Assembly: GCA_947589485.1 (NCBI GenBank) | Contig: CANQBK010000016.1 | Location: 1 to 35,853, forward strand | Direction of reading: 5' to 3' | Source: an uncultured Clostridia bacterium | GTDB taxonomy: Bacteria > Bacillota > Clostridia > Oscillospirales > Acutalibacteraceae | DNA length: 35,853 nucleotides | Part shown: positions 5,898 to 15,153 of the stretch, piece after piece | Position numbering within the stretch: the stretch's first letter is position 1 | Layout of the letters: every line of letters starts with the position of its first letter | The notes under the pieces: generated by a model | The model's input: the letters and a program-made list of their open reading frames with translations, nothing else | Database searches by the model: none | Told to the model about the DNA's origin: nothing | Position numbers and translations under genes: made by a program

Positions 5898-7519
5898 TGA
5901 AAAAACTTATCATTGTAGGCAGCGGTATCGCAGGTCTTACTTGTGCTGTTGAATGTGCGGCACAGGGCGGAAGTGTTGTGTTGGTATCCCCGTATGTTTC
6001 CGAACGTTCACAGTCGGTAATGGCTGCCGGTGGTATAAACGCTGCTCTTGATACAAAGGGTGAAAATGACAGCATATTATGTCATATTGAAGATACAATG
6101 AGGGGCGGTGCATATATTGCCGACAGGAAAGCGGTTGAGGGAATGTGTACCGCAGCTCCCGAAATTATTAAATGGCTCGAAAGTTTAGGAACGGTATTTA
6201 CAAGAGATGAGAAAGGCAATATTGACCTTAGAGCTTTCGGCGGACAAACGCACAGGAGAACGGCATACGCAGGAGCGTCTACCGGAAAACAGATAGTTAC
6301 GGCACTGGTTCGGAAAGTGCGTGAATACGAATGTAGAGGTCTGATAAGTCGGAGGCTCGGTATGCAGTTTCACTCCGCACTTATAAACGACGGTAAATGC
6401 TATGGCGCTTTATTTTACAATGAGAAAGAATATAAAACCGAGGCTCTATACGCAGATGCCGTTATTATGGCGGTAGGCGGTCAAAACGGTCTTTTCGGGA
6501 AAACTACGGGTTCATTGCTATGCGACGGATATGCGGCGGGCAAGCTGTTTTATCAGGGAGCAAACCTCAAAAATCTTGAATTTATACAATATCACCCAAC
6601 GACCATAGAAACACCGCAAAAGAGAATGTTGATAAGTGAGGCTGCCAGAGGGGAAGGCGGCAGGCTGTATTATCTGAACGGAGATAAGCGAGTGTATTTT
6701 ATGGAGGAAAAATACGGCGAAAGAGGCAACCTTATGTCGAGGGATATAGTGTCGAAATGTATTTATGATGCTCCGTCGCAGGTATTTCTTGACATATCAT
6801 TTTTAGGAAAAGAAAAAATAAAGCATAAACTTAATGAAGTCAGCGATATATGTGACAGGTATGCGGGAATTGATGTTTTGAGGGAGAGTATCCCCGTATA
6901 TCCGTCGGTGCATTTTTTTATGGGCGGGTTGAGTGTAGACAGAAATCATAGGACAAATATAAAGCATTTATATGCTGTCGGTGAATGTGCGTCAATGTAT
7001 CACGGGGCAAACCGTTTAGGGGGCAATTCACTGCTTGCGGCGATATACAGCGGTAAATCAGCCGCATTATCTGCTGTTAATGAACCTTATGAGGATAGAA
7101 AACCTAATTTCGGGACATATATTTCGGAAAATGAAAGGAAGATAAGCAAAACGCTTTCTGCCGAAAGCAAATTTCCTGCTATATATATAAAACAGGAGCT
7201 TGCTAATATTATGAATGAAAATCTCGGTATAACAAGGACAGGCGATAAGATAAAAAAGGGTATTGAAAATATTGATTACTTTTTGTCGATAAGCGACAGG
7301 CTTAATTTTGACAGTTCCATATCACCCTATCAGTGTTACAGTCTTGAGGGAATGATAATGCTTGCCAAAGCTGTACTTATGTGTGCGGGAGAACGCAAAG
7401 AAACAAGGGGGGCTCATATACGTGATGATTACCCCGAAAGCAGAAAGGAATTAGAATGTTCGACCGTAATATCATACGATGAGGGGAATTATAAAATTTC
7501 TTTTAAGGAGGAGGTATAG
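5894..7519 (+). CDS. fumarate reductase/succinate dehydrogenase flavoprotein subunit lacking the covalent-FAD histidine
   Basis: This is the FAD-binding catalytic subunit (541 aa) that interconverts fumarate and succinate. It has the N-terminal dinucleotide fold VGSGIAGL, the block HRRTAYAGASTGKQ, the substrate histidine in YHPTT, the catalytic arginine in AARGEGGR, VHFFMGG, and the C-terminal FAD/substrate block GECASMYHGANRLGGNSLL. These match the Bacillus SdhA-type sequence. At the site of the usual covalent FAD bond, where family members read RSH, this protein reads RSQ (Gln40, codon CAG 6011-6013), so FAD is probably bound non-covalently. That favours a fumarate-reducing role (inference). 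ATG 5894 overlaps the upstream stop; ATG 5897 has better spacing from AGGGGG and is an equally likely start. Confidence 0.9.
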   Translation: MMKKLIIVGSGIAGLTCAVECAAQGGSVVLVSPYVSERSQSVMAAGGINAALDTKGENDSILCHIEDTMRGGAYIADRKAVEGMCTAAPEIIKWLESLGTVFTRDEKGNIDLRAFGGQTHRRTAYAGASTGKQIVTALVRKVREYECRGLISRRLGMQFHSALINDGKCYGALFYNEKEYKTEALYADAVIMAVGGQNGLFGKTTGSLLCDGYAAGKLFYQGANLKNLEFIQYHPTTIETPQKRMLISEAARGEGGRLYYLNGDKRVYFMEEKYGERGNLMSRDIVSKCIYDAPSQVFLDISFLGKEKIKHKLNEVSDICDRYAGIDVLRESIPVYPSVHFFMGGLSVDRNHRTNIKHLYAVGECASMYHGANRLGGNSLLAAIYSGKSAALSAVNEPYEDRKPNFGTYISENERKISKTLSAESKFPAIYIKQELANIMNENLGITRTGDKIKKGIENIDYFLSISDRLNFDSSISPYQCYSLEGMIMLAKAVLMCAGERKETRGAHIRDDYPESRKELECSTVISYDEGNYKISFKEEV

Positions 7520-7521
7520 GA

Positions 7522-8205
7522 GTGGTTGTAAAAATAAAAAGACAGAAGAACAGGGATAGTAAAGCATACTGGCAGTATTTTGAATACAGCGGTGACGTTA
7601 ATACAACAGTTGCGGCTGTACTTGACTTTCTCAATTACAGCGACGACCTTTATGATATAGACGGAAATTATGCTCCGAGAATAAGATGGGAATGCAGCTG
7701 CCTGCAAAAAGTGTGCGGTGCGTGTGCTATGGTTATAAACGGCAAACCGTCACTTGCATGCAATACATTTCTTGATAAGATGAAAGGAAAAGAGCTGGTG
7801 CTGGAGCCTCTGTCAAAATTTCCCGTTGTTGCAGACCTTATAACAGACAGGAGCATTATAGATAATAATTTAAGACAGGTTCAATTATATATCGGAGAGC
7901 GGGACGAGAATGACGGCGGATTGTATGAATTGCAGTATACGGCGGCTAAATGTCTGAAATGTGGTTTGTGTCTTGAAATATGCCCGAATTACATTAAGGG
8001 TGATAATTTTTTCGGAGCTTTATTTGCGAATGATACTTTTCTCACGCATAGTCTTTCAAAAAACAGAAAGAAAGAGCTGAAAAGGGAATACACCAAACAT
8101 TTTAGCTCGGGGTGTTCCAAGGCTTTGTCGTGTGAAAGTATATGCCCGACGGGTATTTCGACACTTTCCTCTATTTTCTCAATGGAACATTCTAAAAGAA
8201 AATAA
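7522..8205 (+). CDS. fumarate reductase/succinate dehydrogenase iron-sulfur subunit
   Basis: This 227-residue electron-transfer subunit links the flavoprotein to the membrane cytochrome. The N-terminal ferredoxin domain carries CLQKVCGAC...C for the [2Fe-2S] cluster. The C-terminal domain carries CLKCGLCLEICPN for a [4Fe-4S] cluster and a second group, GCSKALSCESICPTG, for the third cluster. It starts at GTG 7522, six bases after an almost ideal AAGGAGGAGGT ribosome site and only two bases after the flavoprotein stop. The order cytochrome-flavoprotein-FeS is the Bacillus-type sdhCAB order. No clear terminator follows; only a weak TGGTAA...TTACCA pairing lies near 8204-8242. Confidence 0.9.
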   Translation: MVVKIKRQKNRDSKAYWQYFEYSGDVNTTVAAVLDFLNYSDDLYDIDGNYAPRIRWECSCLQKVCGACAMVINGKPSLACNTFLDKMKGKELVLEPLSKFPVVADLITDRSIIDNNLRQVQLYIGERDENDGGLYELQYTAAKCLKCGLCLEICPNYIKGDNFFGALFANDTFLTHSLSKNRKKELKREYTKHFSSGCSKALSCESICPTGISTLSSIFSMEHSKRK

Positions 8206-8273
8206 TGGTAAAAACTATATGTCAAAATTGATTTATTACCAAATTGTGCTTTTAATCTTGATTCAGACATGAA

Positions 8274-8302
8274 TTGACAAAAGAGAAGTGTTATGGTATT
8301 GT
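8274..8302 (+). promoter_or_regulatory. promoter of the LRR surface protein gene
   Basis: A perfect TTGACA (8274-8279), a 17-bp spacer and TATTGT (8297-8302). The leader to GTG 8380 is about 70 nt. The gene therefore appears to be transcribed separately from the fumarate reductase operon. Confidence 0.7.
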
Positions 8303-8379
8303 AATTGTATATGAAAATATAAAAAAATAAATCAAATATTTTTATATTATCGACAAATAAATTAAGGGGGTTATTTACA

Positions 8380-11300
8380 GTGAAAAGCGAAAGAAAGAAA
8401 AAAGCAGTTCAAAAAATACTTTGTGTTGCTCTTGCGGCGGCAATGCTCGGAGTTTATGCGGAAACTGCTCTGCCTGTGTATACGGGTACGGGAGTTGTTG
8501 CCAAAGCGGCGACATCAATGGATGTTGAAGCAGGCGATGATTACAAGTGGAAAGAAAATCAAGACGGCAGTGTGACAGTTACAGATTATACCGGAAACGG
8601 CGGAGATGTTGTTATCCCGTCTGAAATTGACGGAAAGCCTGTTACATCAATAGGCAAAAGGGCGTTTAAAGATTGCACAGGACTGACAAGCGTAACCATT
8701 CCCGACAGTGTTACATCAATAGGTGATGATGCGTTTTCAGACTGCACAGGACTGACAGTAATAAGTGTTGATAAAAATAACGAAAGCTACACATCCGAAG
8801 ATGGTGTTTTATTTGACAAAAATAAAACTACTTTGATGACATATCCCCAAGGTAAGAAAGGCGCCTACACCATACCCGATAGTGTTACATCAATAGGCAA
8901 AAGGGCGTTTTCTGACTGCGCAGGACTGACAGACGTAACGATACCCGACAGTGTTACATCAATAGGTGATGGTGCGTTTGTCGATTGCATAGAACTGAAA
9001 AATGTAACGATACCCGACAGTGTTACATCAATAGGTGAAGAGGTGTTTTTTGGCTGTACAGGACTGACAAGCGTAACGATACCCGACAGTGTTACGGATA
9101 TAGGCAGTAGTGCGTTTTACGGTTGCACAGGTCTGACAAGTGTAATCATACCCGGCAGTGTTACTAAGATAGAGGCATTTTTATTTAGTGAGTGCACGGG
9201 ACTGACAAGCGTAACAATACCCGACAGCGTTACATCAATAGGCTATTATGCGTTTAAAGATTGCACAGGACTGACAAGCGTAACCATTCCCGACAGTGTT
9301 ACATCAATAAGTGATGATACGTTTTCAGGCTGCACAGGACTGGCAGTAATAAATGTTGATAAAAATAACGAAAGCTACACATCCGAAGATGGTGTTTTAT
9401 TTGACAAAAATAAAACTAATTTGATAATATATCCCGTAGGTAAGAAAGGCGCCTATACCATACCCGATAGTGTTACCGAGATAGGCTCGAGTGCGTTTGA
9501 CGGCTGCATAGGACTGACAAGTGTAACGATACCCGACAGTGTTACATCAATAGGTTATGGTGCGTTTTTCGGCTGCACAGGACTGACAGACGTAACGATA
9601 CCCGACAGCGTTACATCAATAAGCAGTTTGGCGTTTTACAATTGCACAGGGCTGACAAGTGTAATCATACCCGGCAGTGTTACATCAATAGGCAGTAGTG
9701 CGTTTTACGGATGCGATAATATTACCATTCACGGCTACAAAAACAGCTACGCCGAAACTTATGCAAATGAAAACGGAATTACTTTTGCTGAAATAGATGT
9801 TGAAACAGCCGATGATTACGAGTGGAAAGAAAACGAGGACGGCACTGTGACGATAACAGGTTATACCGGAAACGGCGGAGATGTTGTTATCCCGTCTGAA
9901 ATTGACGGTAAGTCTGTTACATCAATAGGCAATTGGGCGTTTGAAGATTGCACAGGACTTACAAGCGTAACGATACCCGGCAGTGTTACGAAGATAGGCA
10001 ATTGGGCGTTTTTTAGATGCACGGGACTGACAGACGTAAAGATATCCGACAGTGTTACGGAGATAGGTATGGCGGCGTTTTATGGCTGCACGGGACTGAC
10101 AAGCATAACCATACCCGACAGTGTTACGAATATAGGTATGGCGGTGTTTTTTGGCTGCACAGGACTGACAAGTATCGATGTCGATAAGAATAACGAAAAT
10201 TATTTATCCGAAAGCGGCATTGTATTTAACAAAGACAAGACTGCTCTTATATTATATCCCGTAGGTAGAATAGGTGACTATACTATACCCGACAGTGTTA
10301 CGTCAATAGGTACGTCGGCGTTTGTGGATTGCACGGGACTGACAAGTATAACAATACCCGACAGTGTTACGGAGATAGGTATGGGGGCGTTTGCAGGCTG
10401 CTCGGGACTGACAAGTATAACAATACCCGACAGTGTTACGAAGATAGGTGCTGAGGCGTTTTCATATTGCACAGGACTGACAAGTATTGATGTTGATAAG
10501 AATAACGAGAATTATTTATCTGAAAACGGCGTTCTGTTTAACAAAGACAAAACTTCTCTGATAGCATATCCCGGAGGTAAGAATGGTGCCTACACTGTAC
10601 CCGGAAGCGTTACGGAAATAGGTGCCGGGGCGTTTGCAGATTGCACAGGACTGACAAGTATAACAGTTCCTGACAGTGTTACGTCAATAGGTGATTATGC
10701 GTTTTCACATTGCACAGGACTGACCAATATAACAATACCTGCAAGTGTTACCGAGATAAGTGATGGTATATTTGCCGGATGTGACGATATTGTTATTTTC
10801 GGTTATAGTGGCAGTTATGCGGAAACTTATGCAAATGAAAACGAACTTGCTTTTGTTGCAATAGATGCTGATTACGAGTGGGAAGAAAATGAAGACGGCA
10901 GTGTGACAATTACAGGTTATACCGGAAACGGCGGAGATGTTGTTATTCCGTACGTAATTGACGGAAAACCTGTTACATCAATAGGCAATTGGGCGTTTGA
11001 CAGCTGCATAGGACTGACAAGCATAACCATACCCGACAGTGTTACATCAATAGGTGATGGTGCGTTTGCCGACTGCACAGGACTTACAGTAATAAGTGTT
11101 GATAAAAATAACGAAAGCTACACATCCGAAGATGGTGTTTTATTTGACAAAAATAAAACTACTTTGATAAGATATCCCGGAGGTAAGAAAGGCGCCTACA
11201 CTATACCGGGCAGTGTTACATCAATAGGTTATGTTGCGTTTGCCGACTGCCCGGGACTGACAGACGTAACGATACCGGGCAGTGTTACATCAATAGATGA

Positions 11301-13500
11301 TGGTGCGTTTTTATACTGCCCGAGACTGACAAGCATAACCATACCCGACAGTGTTACATCAATAGGTTATAGTGCGTTTTTCGACTGCACAGGACTTACA
11401 GTAATAAGTGTTGATAAAAATAACGAAAGCTACACATCCGAAGATGGTGTTTTATTTGACAAAAATAAAACTACTTTGATAACATACCCCGGAGGTAAGG
11501 AAGGTGCCTACACTATACCGGGCAGTGTTACATCAATAGGTGATCGTGCGTTTGGGTATTGCAAAGGACTGACAAGCATAACCATACCCGACAGTGTTAC
11601 ATCAATAGGTTATAGTGCGTTTGTCGTCTGCAAAGGACTGACAAGTGTAACCATACCCGACAGCGTTACCGAGATAGGCTTGGGTGCGTTTGCCGACTGC
11701 ACAGGACTTACAGAAATAAATGTTGGTCAAAATAACGAAAGCTACACATCCGAAGATGGTATTTTATTTGACAAAAATAAAACTACTTTGATAATATATC
11801 CCGCAGGTAAGAAAGGTGCCTACACTATACCGGGCAGTGTTACATCAATAGGTGATGGTGCGTTTGGGTATTGCAAAGGACTGACCAATACAACAATACC
11901 TGCGAGTGTTATTGAGATAGGCAGTGATGCATTTTACGGATGTGATAATGTTACCATTTACGGCTACAAAAACAGTTATGCCGAAACTTACGCCAAAGAC
12001 AATGATATTCCTTTTGTTGCCATTGAAGAACCTATCGTTACACCTACGGAAATAACTCTTGACACGACACGCACATGGATGGGCAGAGGTGAAACCTATC
12101 AGCTTAGCGCAACTGTAAGCCCGAACAATGCCGCCGATAAAAGTATAACTTGGACTTCGAGCAACAATAATATAGCAACCGTAAGCAACGGAAAAGTAAC
12201 GGCTAAAAAAGACGGAACGGTTACTATTACTGCAAAGACGAGCAACGGAAAAACCGCAGAGTGCAAAATAACCGTTCAGCCGCCTGCAAGCAAAATAACC
12301 CTTAATAAATCGACCTTGTATCTCGGTATCGGGGAAACATTCCAACTCACAAGCTCGGTTCAGTCGGGAACAGCCTCGGCAAAGCGTGCTTTTGCGTCAA
12401 GCGATAACAGTATATGCTACACAAGCGGCAAAGGACTTTTGACCGCCAAAAAGGCAGGTACGGTATATGTTACCGTTAAGACGTTCAACGGAAAGACGGC
12501 GCAATGTAAAGTCGTAGTACAGCCGCCTGCAAGCAAAATAACCCTTAATAAATCGACCTTGTATCTCGGTATCGGAGAAACATTCCAACTCACAAGCTCG
12601 GTTCAGTCGGGAACAGCGTCAACAAAACGTGCTTTTGTGTCAAGCGACAACAGTATATGCTACACAAGCGGCAAAGGACTTTTAACAGCCAAAAAGGCAG
12701 GTACGGTATATGTTACCGTTAAGACGTTCAACGGAAAGACGGCGCAATGCAAGGTTGTAGTTCAGCCGCCTGCAAGCAAAATAACCCTTAATAAATCGAC
12801 CTTGTATCTCGGTATCGGAGAAACATTCCAGCTCACAAGCTCGGTACAGTCGGGAACAGCGTCAACAAAACGTGCTTTTGCGTCAAGCGACAACAGTATA
12901 TGCTACACAAGCGGCAACGGACTTTTGACCGCCAAAAAAGCAGGTACGGTATATGTTACCGTTAAGACGTTCAACGGCAAGACGGCGCAATGCAAAGTTG
13001 TAGTACAGCCGCCTGCAAGCAAAATAACCCTTAATAAATCGACATTGTATCTCGGTATCGGGGAAACATTCCAGCTCACAAGCTCGGTTCAGTCGGGAAC
13101 AGCGTCAACAAAGCGTGCTTTTGCGTCAAGCGATAACAGTATATGCTACACAAGCGGCAATGGACTTTTGACCGCCAAAAAAGCAGGTACGGTATATGTT
13201 ACCGTTAAGACATTCAACGGCAAGACGGCGCAATGCAAAGTTGTAGTACAGCCGCCTGCAAAAGCCGTACACATAAGCAAATCGTGGCTCACACTTCACG
13301 TTGGACAGAAATTCCAGCTTTCAAGCTGGGTTGAAGCAGGCACGGCATCAACAAAGCGTGCTTGGAGTTCAAGTGACAACAACACAGTTCATACAAGCGG
13401 CAACGGACTTTTGACCGCAAAGAAAACGGGTACTGCTAACATTACGGTCAAGACATTTAACGGCGTATCTTCTACTCTTAAAGTAAAGGTTATAAAATGA
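8380..13500 (+). CDS. secreted BspA-like leucine-rich-repeat protein with C-terminal Ig-like (Big_2) repeats
   Basis: This is a 1706-residue cell-surface or secreted protein. A basic N-terminus and hydrophobic core (residues 1 to about 43, ending AKAA) form a signal peptide. Residues about 55-1210 are BspA/LRR_5 repeats of about 23 residues (LTSVTIPDSVTSIG..AF..CTG), interrupted seven times by a longer DKNNESYTSEDGVLFDKNKT-type insert. The LRR region falls into three super-modules, each opening with D-Y-x-W-x-E-N-x-D-G. From about 1215 come six Ig-like domains; four of them are 81-residue near-identical copies. No LPXTG, SLH or choline-binding anchor is visible at the end (LKVKVIK). BspA proteins of gut and oral bacteria are linked to adhesion; the ligand here is unknown. 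The start is GTG 8380 after AAGGGGG. Confidence 0.9.
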   Translation: MKSERKKKAVQKILCVALAAAMLGVYAETALPVYTGTGVVAKAATSMDVEAGDDYKWKENQDGSVTVTDYTGNGGDVVIPSEIDGKPVTSIGKRAFKDCTGLTSVTIPDSVTSIGDDAFSDCTGLTVISVDKNNESYTSEDGVLFDKNKTTLMTYPQGKKGAYTIPDSVTSIGKRAFSDCAGLTDVTIPDSVTSIGDGAFVDCIELKNVTIPDSVTSIGEEVFFGCTGLTSVTIPDSVTDIGSSAFYGCTGLTSVIIPGSVTKIEAFLFSECTGLTSVTIPDSVTSIGYYAFKDCTGLTSVTIPDSVTSISDDTFSGCTGLAVINVDKNNESYTSEDGVLFDKNKTNLIIYPVGKKGAYTIPDSVTEIGSSAFDGCIGLTSVTIPDSVTSIGYGAFFGCTGLTDVTIPDSVTSISSLAFYNCTGLTSVIIPGSVTSIGSSAFYGCDNITIHGYKNSYAETYANENGITFAEIDVETADDYEWKENEDGTVTITGYTGNGGDVVIPSEIDGKSVTSIGNWAFEDCTGLTSVTIPGSVTKIGNWAFFRCTGLTDVKISDSVTEIGMAAFYGCTGLTSITIPDSVTNIGMAVFFGCTGLTSIDVDKNNENYLSESGIVFNKDKTALILYPVGRIGDYTIPDSVTSIGTSAFVDCTGLTSITIPDSVTEIGMGAFAGCSGLTSITIPDSVTKIGAEAFSYCTGLTSIDVDKNNENYLSENGVLFNKDKTSLIAYPGGKNGAYTVPGSVTEIGAGAFADCTGLTSITVPDSVTSIGDYAFSHCTGLTNITIPASVTEISDGIFAGCDDIVIFGYSGSYAETYANENELAFVAIDADYEWEENEDGSVTITGYTGNGGDVVIPYVIDGKPVTSIGNWAFDSCIGLTSITIPDSVTSIGDGAFADCTGLTVISVDKNNESYTSEDGVLFDKNKTTLIRYPGGKKGAYTIPGSVTSIGYVAFADCPGLTDVTIPGSVTSIDDGAFLYCPRLTSITIPDSVTSIGYSAFFDCTGLTVISVDKNNESYTSEDGVLFDKNKTTLITYPGGKEGAYTIPGSVTSIGDRAFGYCKGLTSITIPDSVTSIGYSAFVVCKGLTSVTIPDSVTEIGLGAFADCTGLTEINVGQNNESYTSEDGILFDKNKTTLIIYPAGKKGAYTIPGSVTSIGDGAFGYCKGLTNTTIPASVIEIGSDAFYGCDNVTIYGYKNSYAETYAKDNDIPFVAIEEPIVTPTEITLDTTRTWMGRGETYQLSATVSPNNAADKSITWTSSNNNIATVSNGKVTAKKDGTVTITAKTSNGKTAECKITVQPPASKITLNKSTLYLGIGETFQLTSSVQSGTASAKRAFASSDNSICYTSGKGLLTAKKAGTVYVTVKTFNGKTAQCKVVVQPPASKITLNKSTLYLGIGETFQLTSSVQSGTASTKRAFVSSDNSICYTSGKGLLTAKKAGTVYVTVKTFNGKTAQCKVVVQPPASKITLNKSTLYLGIGETFQLTSSVQSGTASTKRAFASSDNSICYTSGNGLLTAKKAGTVYVTVKTFNGKTAQCKVVVQPPASKITLNKSTLYLGIGETFQLTSSVQSGTASTKRAFASSDNSICYTSGNGLLTAKKAGTVYVTVKTFNGKTAQCKVVVQPPAKAVHISKSWLTLHVGQKFQLSSWVEAGTASTKRAWSSSDNNTVHTSGNGLLTAKKTGTANITVKTFNGVSSTLKVKVIK
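12277..13248 (+). repeat. four tandem 243-bp repeats encoding Ig-like domains
   Basis: The marker CAGCCGCCTGC occurs at 12277, 12520, 12763, 13006 and 13249, an exact 243-bp (81-codon) period. The four units are nearly identical at the DNA level, with only scattered substitutions, which points to recent duplication or ongoing gene conversion. A fifth, diverged unit follows from 13249 to the end of the gene, and a diverged one precedes at about 12040-12276. Confidence 0.9.
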
Positions 13501-13565
13501 TTCTTTCATTTGTGTGACATTACCGCTATTTAAAACACATAATGAAAGACGCAGAACCGCATAAA

Positions 13566-13603
13566 AAAACAAGCGACAGTAAATAAAGCTGTCGCTTGTT
13601 TTT
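13566..13603 (+). terminator. intrinsic terminator of the LRR protein gene
   Basis: AAACAAGCGACAG (13567-13579) pairs with CTGTCGCTTGTTT (13589-13601) and a T-run follows. A nearly identical 34-nt hairpin occurs at 32564-32597. The remaining gap to the next gene (13604-13849) is AT-rich and holds only the promoter listed next. Confidence 0.88.
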
Positions 13604-13687
13604 GTGCTTTATTGTACACTTTACAATCGTTTTGCTATACTGCTTTATTGTCGGGATTTAGAATTGCAGTGATTTTTCTTTGTTTGT

Positions 13688-13716
13688 TTGCAAATTAATA
13701 TTTGAAATGCTATAAT
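13688..13716 (+). promoter_or_regulatory. promoter upstream of the U32 peptidase gene
   Basis: TTGCAA (13688-13693), a 17-bp spacer and TATAAT (13711-13716). The predicted leader is about 125 nt and includes a small palindrome, ACCCTATGGGT, but no riboswitch class that I recognise. Confidence 0.6.
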
Positions 13717-13849
13717 ATCTTAAATAAACTTAACCCTATGGGTAAGAAGTCTTTCGTCTTTAATCGAAGTATCTTAGGCGAGAGTATACTGAGAATGTAA
13801 TGATTTATATTATTTACCGAAAAATATAATAATATCGGAGGAAACAAAA

Positions 13850-15064
13850 ATGCTTAAAGGGGAGCTTCTTGCGCCTGCCGGAGATTCCGAATGTTTTGAA
13901 AATGCGTTGAAATTCGGTGCAGATGCAATTTATCTTGCCGGCAAACGGTTTGGAATGCGTACCGCATCTGAAAATTTTGATATGGATATGCTTAGTGCCT
14001 CGGTCAAAAAAGCACATAAAAAGGGCGTTAAGGTATATGTTGCCTGCAATACTCTTCCGAGGAACGGCGAAATTGATACGATGCCCGAATTTTTGGAGCA
14101 GTGCGAAAATTGCGGAGTGGACGCTTTTATAATTGCCGACCTTGGTGTAATGTCGCTTGCCGAAAAATATGCGCCGAACGTAAAACGTCACGTTTCCACA
14201 CAGGCAGGAATAGTAAACTACCAAACCGCAAGATTTTTAAATGATGCAGGCGCTTCAAGAGTAGTTCTTGCAAGGGAACTTACGCTTGAAGATATTGCCG
14301 AAATAAGAGCGAAAACAAATCCCGAACTGGAGCTTGAGGTATTTGTACACGGTTCTATGTGTGTATCGTTTTCCGGAAGATGTTTGATTTCAAGCTATAT
14401 GACGGGCAGAGATGCTAACCGCGGTGACTGCGCACAGCCTTGCAGATGGAAATATTACCTTTACGAAGAACACCGTGACGGTCAATACTTCCCTGTAACA
14501 GAGGAAAACGGCGGTACATATCTGTACAATTCACGGGACCTTTGTATGATAGGACATATAGATGATATACTAAAGGCAGGAGTAACAAGCCTTAAAATCG
14601 AGGGCAGAGCAAAATCGGCTTATTATACTGCGGTGGTAACGAACGCTTACCGGCACGCAATTGACTCTTATTACGAATCAGGCGGAGAGTACAAGCCCGA
14701 ACAGTGGATTTTTGAAGAGCTTGAAAAAGTAAGCCACCGAGAATACAGTACCGGATTTTTTTATGGCGGAGAGCCGGGACAGGTCACGTCAAACGGAGGA
14801 TATATCCGCAATTACGATGTTGTTGCGGTATGTGATGATTATAAGGACGGGACGGCATATATAACTCAGCGCAACAGATTTTTTACGGGCGATATTCTTG
14901 ATGTGCTTCCTCCGAGTGGTGTTCCGTTTAATGTTAAAGTTGAAAAAATGTTTGATGAAAAAGGAGAACCTGTAAGCGTTGCACCTCACGCAATGCAAAA
15001 GCTGACAATACCGACGGAAATTGAGATACCGTCAGGCTCGATGTTAAGAAAAAAGCGTGTATAA
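13850..15064 (+). CDS. peptidase U32 family protein (YrrO/TrhP-like, tRNA hydroxylation)
   Basis: This is a 404-residue U32 family protein. The N-terminus ELLAPAGD and GADAIYLAGKRFGMR form the first strand of the barrel; HVSTQAGIVNYQTARF and the U32 signature EVFVHGSMCVSFSGRCLIS follow; then GRDANRGDCAQPCRW with clustered cysteines and SLKIEGRAKSAYY. In E. coli (TrhP/YegQ) and B. subtilis (YrrN/YrrO) such proteins act with a prephenate-dependent system to hydroxylate U34 of tRNAs; other relatives are called collagenase-like proteases, so the peptidase name may mislead. The start is ATG 13850, preceded by CGGAGGAAAC. The gene lies 89 bp before uvrB on the same strand and may be co-transcribed with it. 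Confidence 0.88.
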   Translation: MLKGELLAPAGDSECFENALKFGADAIYLAGKRFGMRTASENFDMDMLSASVKKAHKKGVKVYVACNTLPRNGEIDTMPEFLEQCENCGVDAFIIADLGVMSLAEKYAPNVKRHVSTQAGIVNYQTARFLNDAGASRVVLARELTLEDIAEIRAKTNPELELEVFVHGSMCVSFSGRCLISSYMTGRDANRGDCAQPCRWKYYLYEEHRDGQYFPVTEENGGTYLYNSRDLCMIGHIDDILKAGVTSLKIEGRAKSAYYTAVVTNAYRHAIDSYYESGGEYKPEQWIFEELEKVSHREYSTGFFYGGEPGQVTSNGGYIRNYDVVAVCDDYKDGTAYITQRNRFFTGDILDVLPPSGVPFNVKVEKMFDEKGEPVSVAPHAMQKLTIPTEIEIPSGSMLRKKRV

Positions 15065-15153
15065 ATAAGGTCATACAGTTAAGTCGGCATATTATACTGA
15101 TGAGTTGATGAAGAAACCAAATAAAAGATTTGAGTGACATTCAAGGTGAGATA

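Noticed and set aside
5894-7519. Flavoprotein as L-aspartate oxidase (NadB), which also lacks the FAD histidine
   Set aside because: The gene sits between a five-helix cytochrome b-like gene and a typical three-cluster FeS subunit, and its HRRTAYAGASTGKQ block matches SdhA-type proteins; nadA/nadC are absent.
8600-12000. Regularly spaced repeats as a CRISPR array
   Set aside because: The 69-bp spacing lies in one open frame encoding LRRs; there are no unique spacers and no cas genes.
11845-12588. Several - strand ORFs inside the LRR protein gene
   Set aside because: They arise from the repeat structure of the 5.1-kb gene and have no ribosome sites or recognisable domains.
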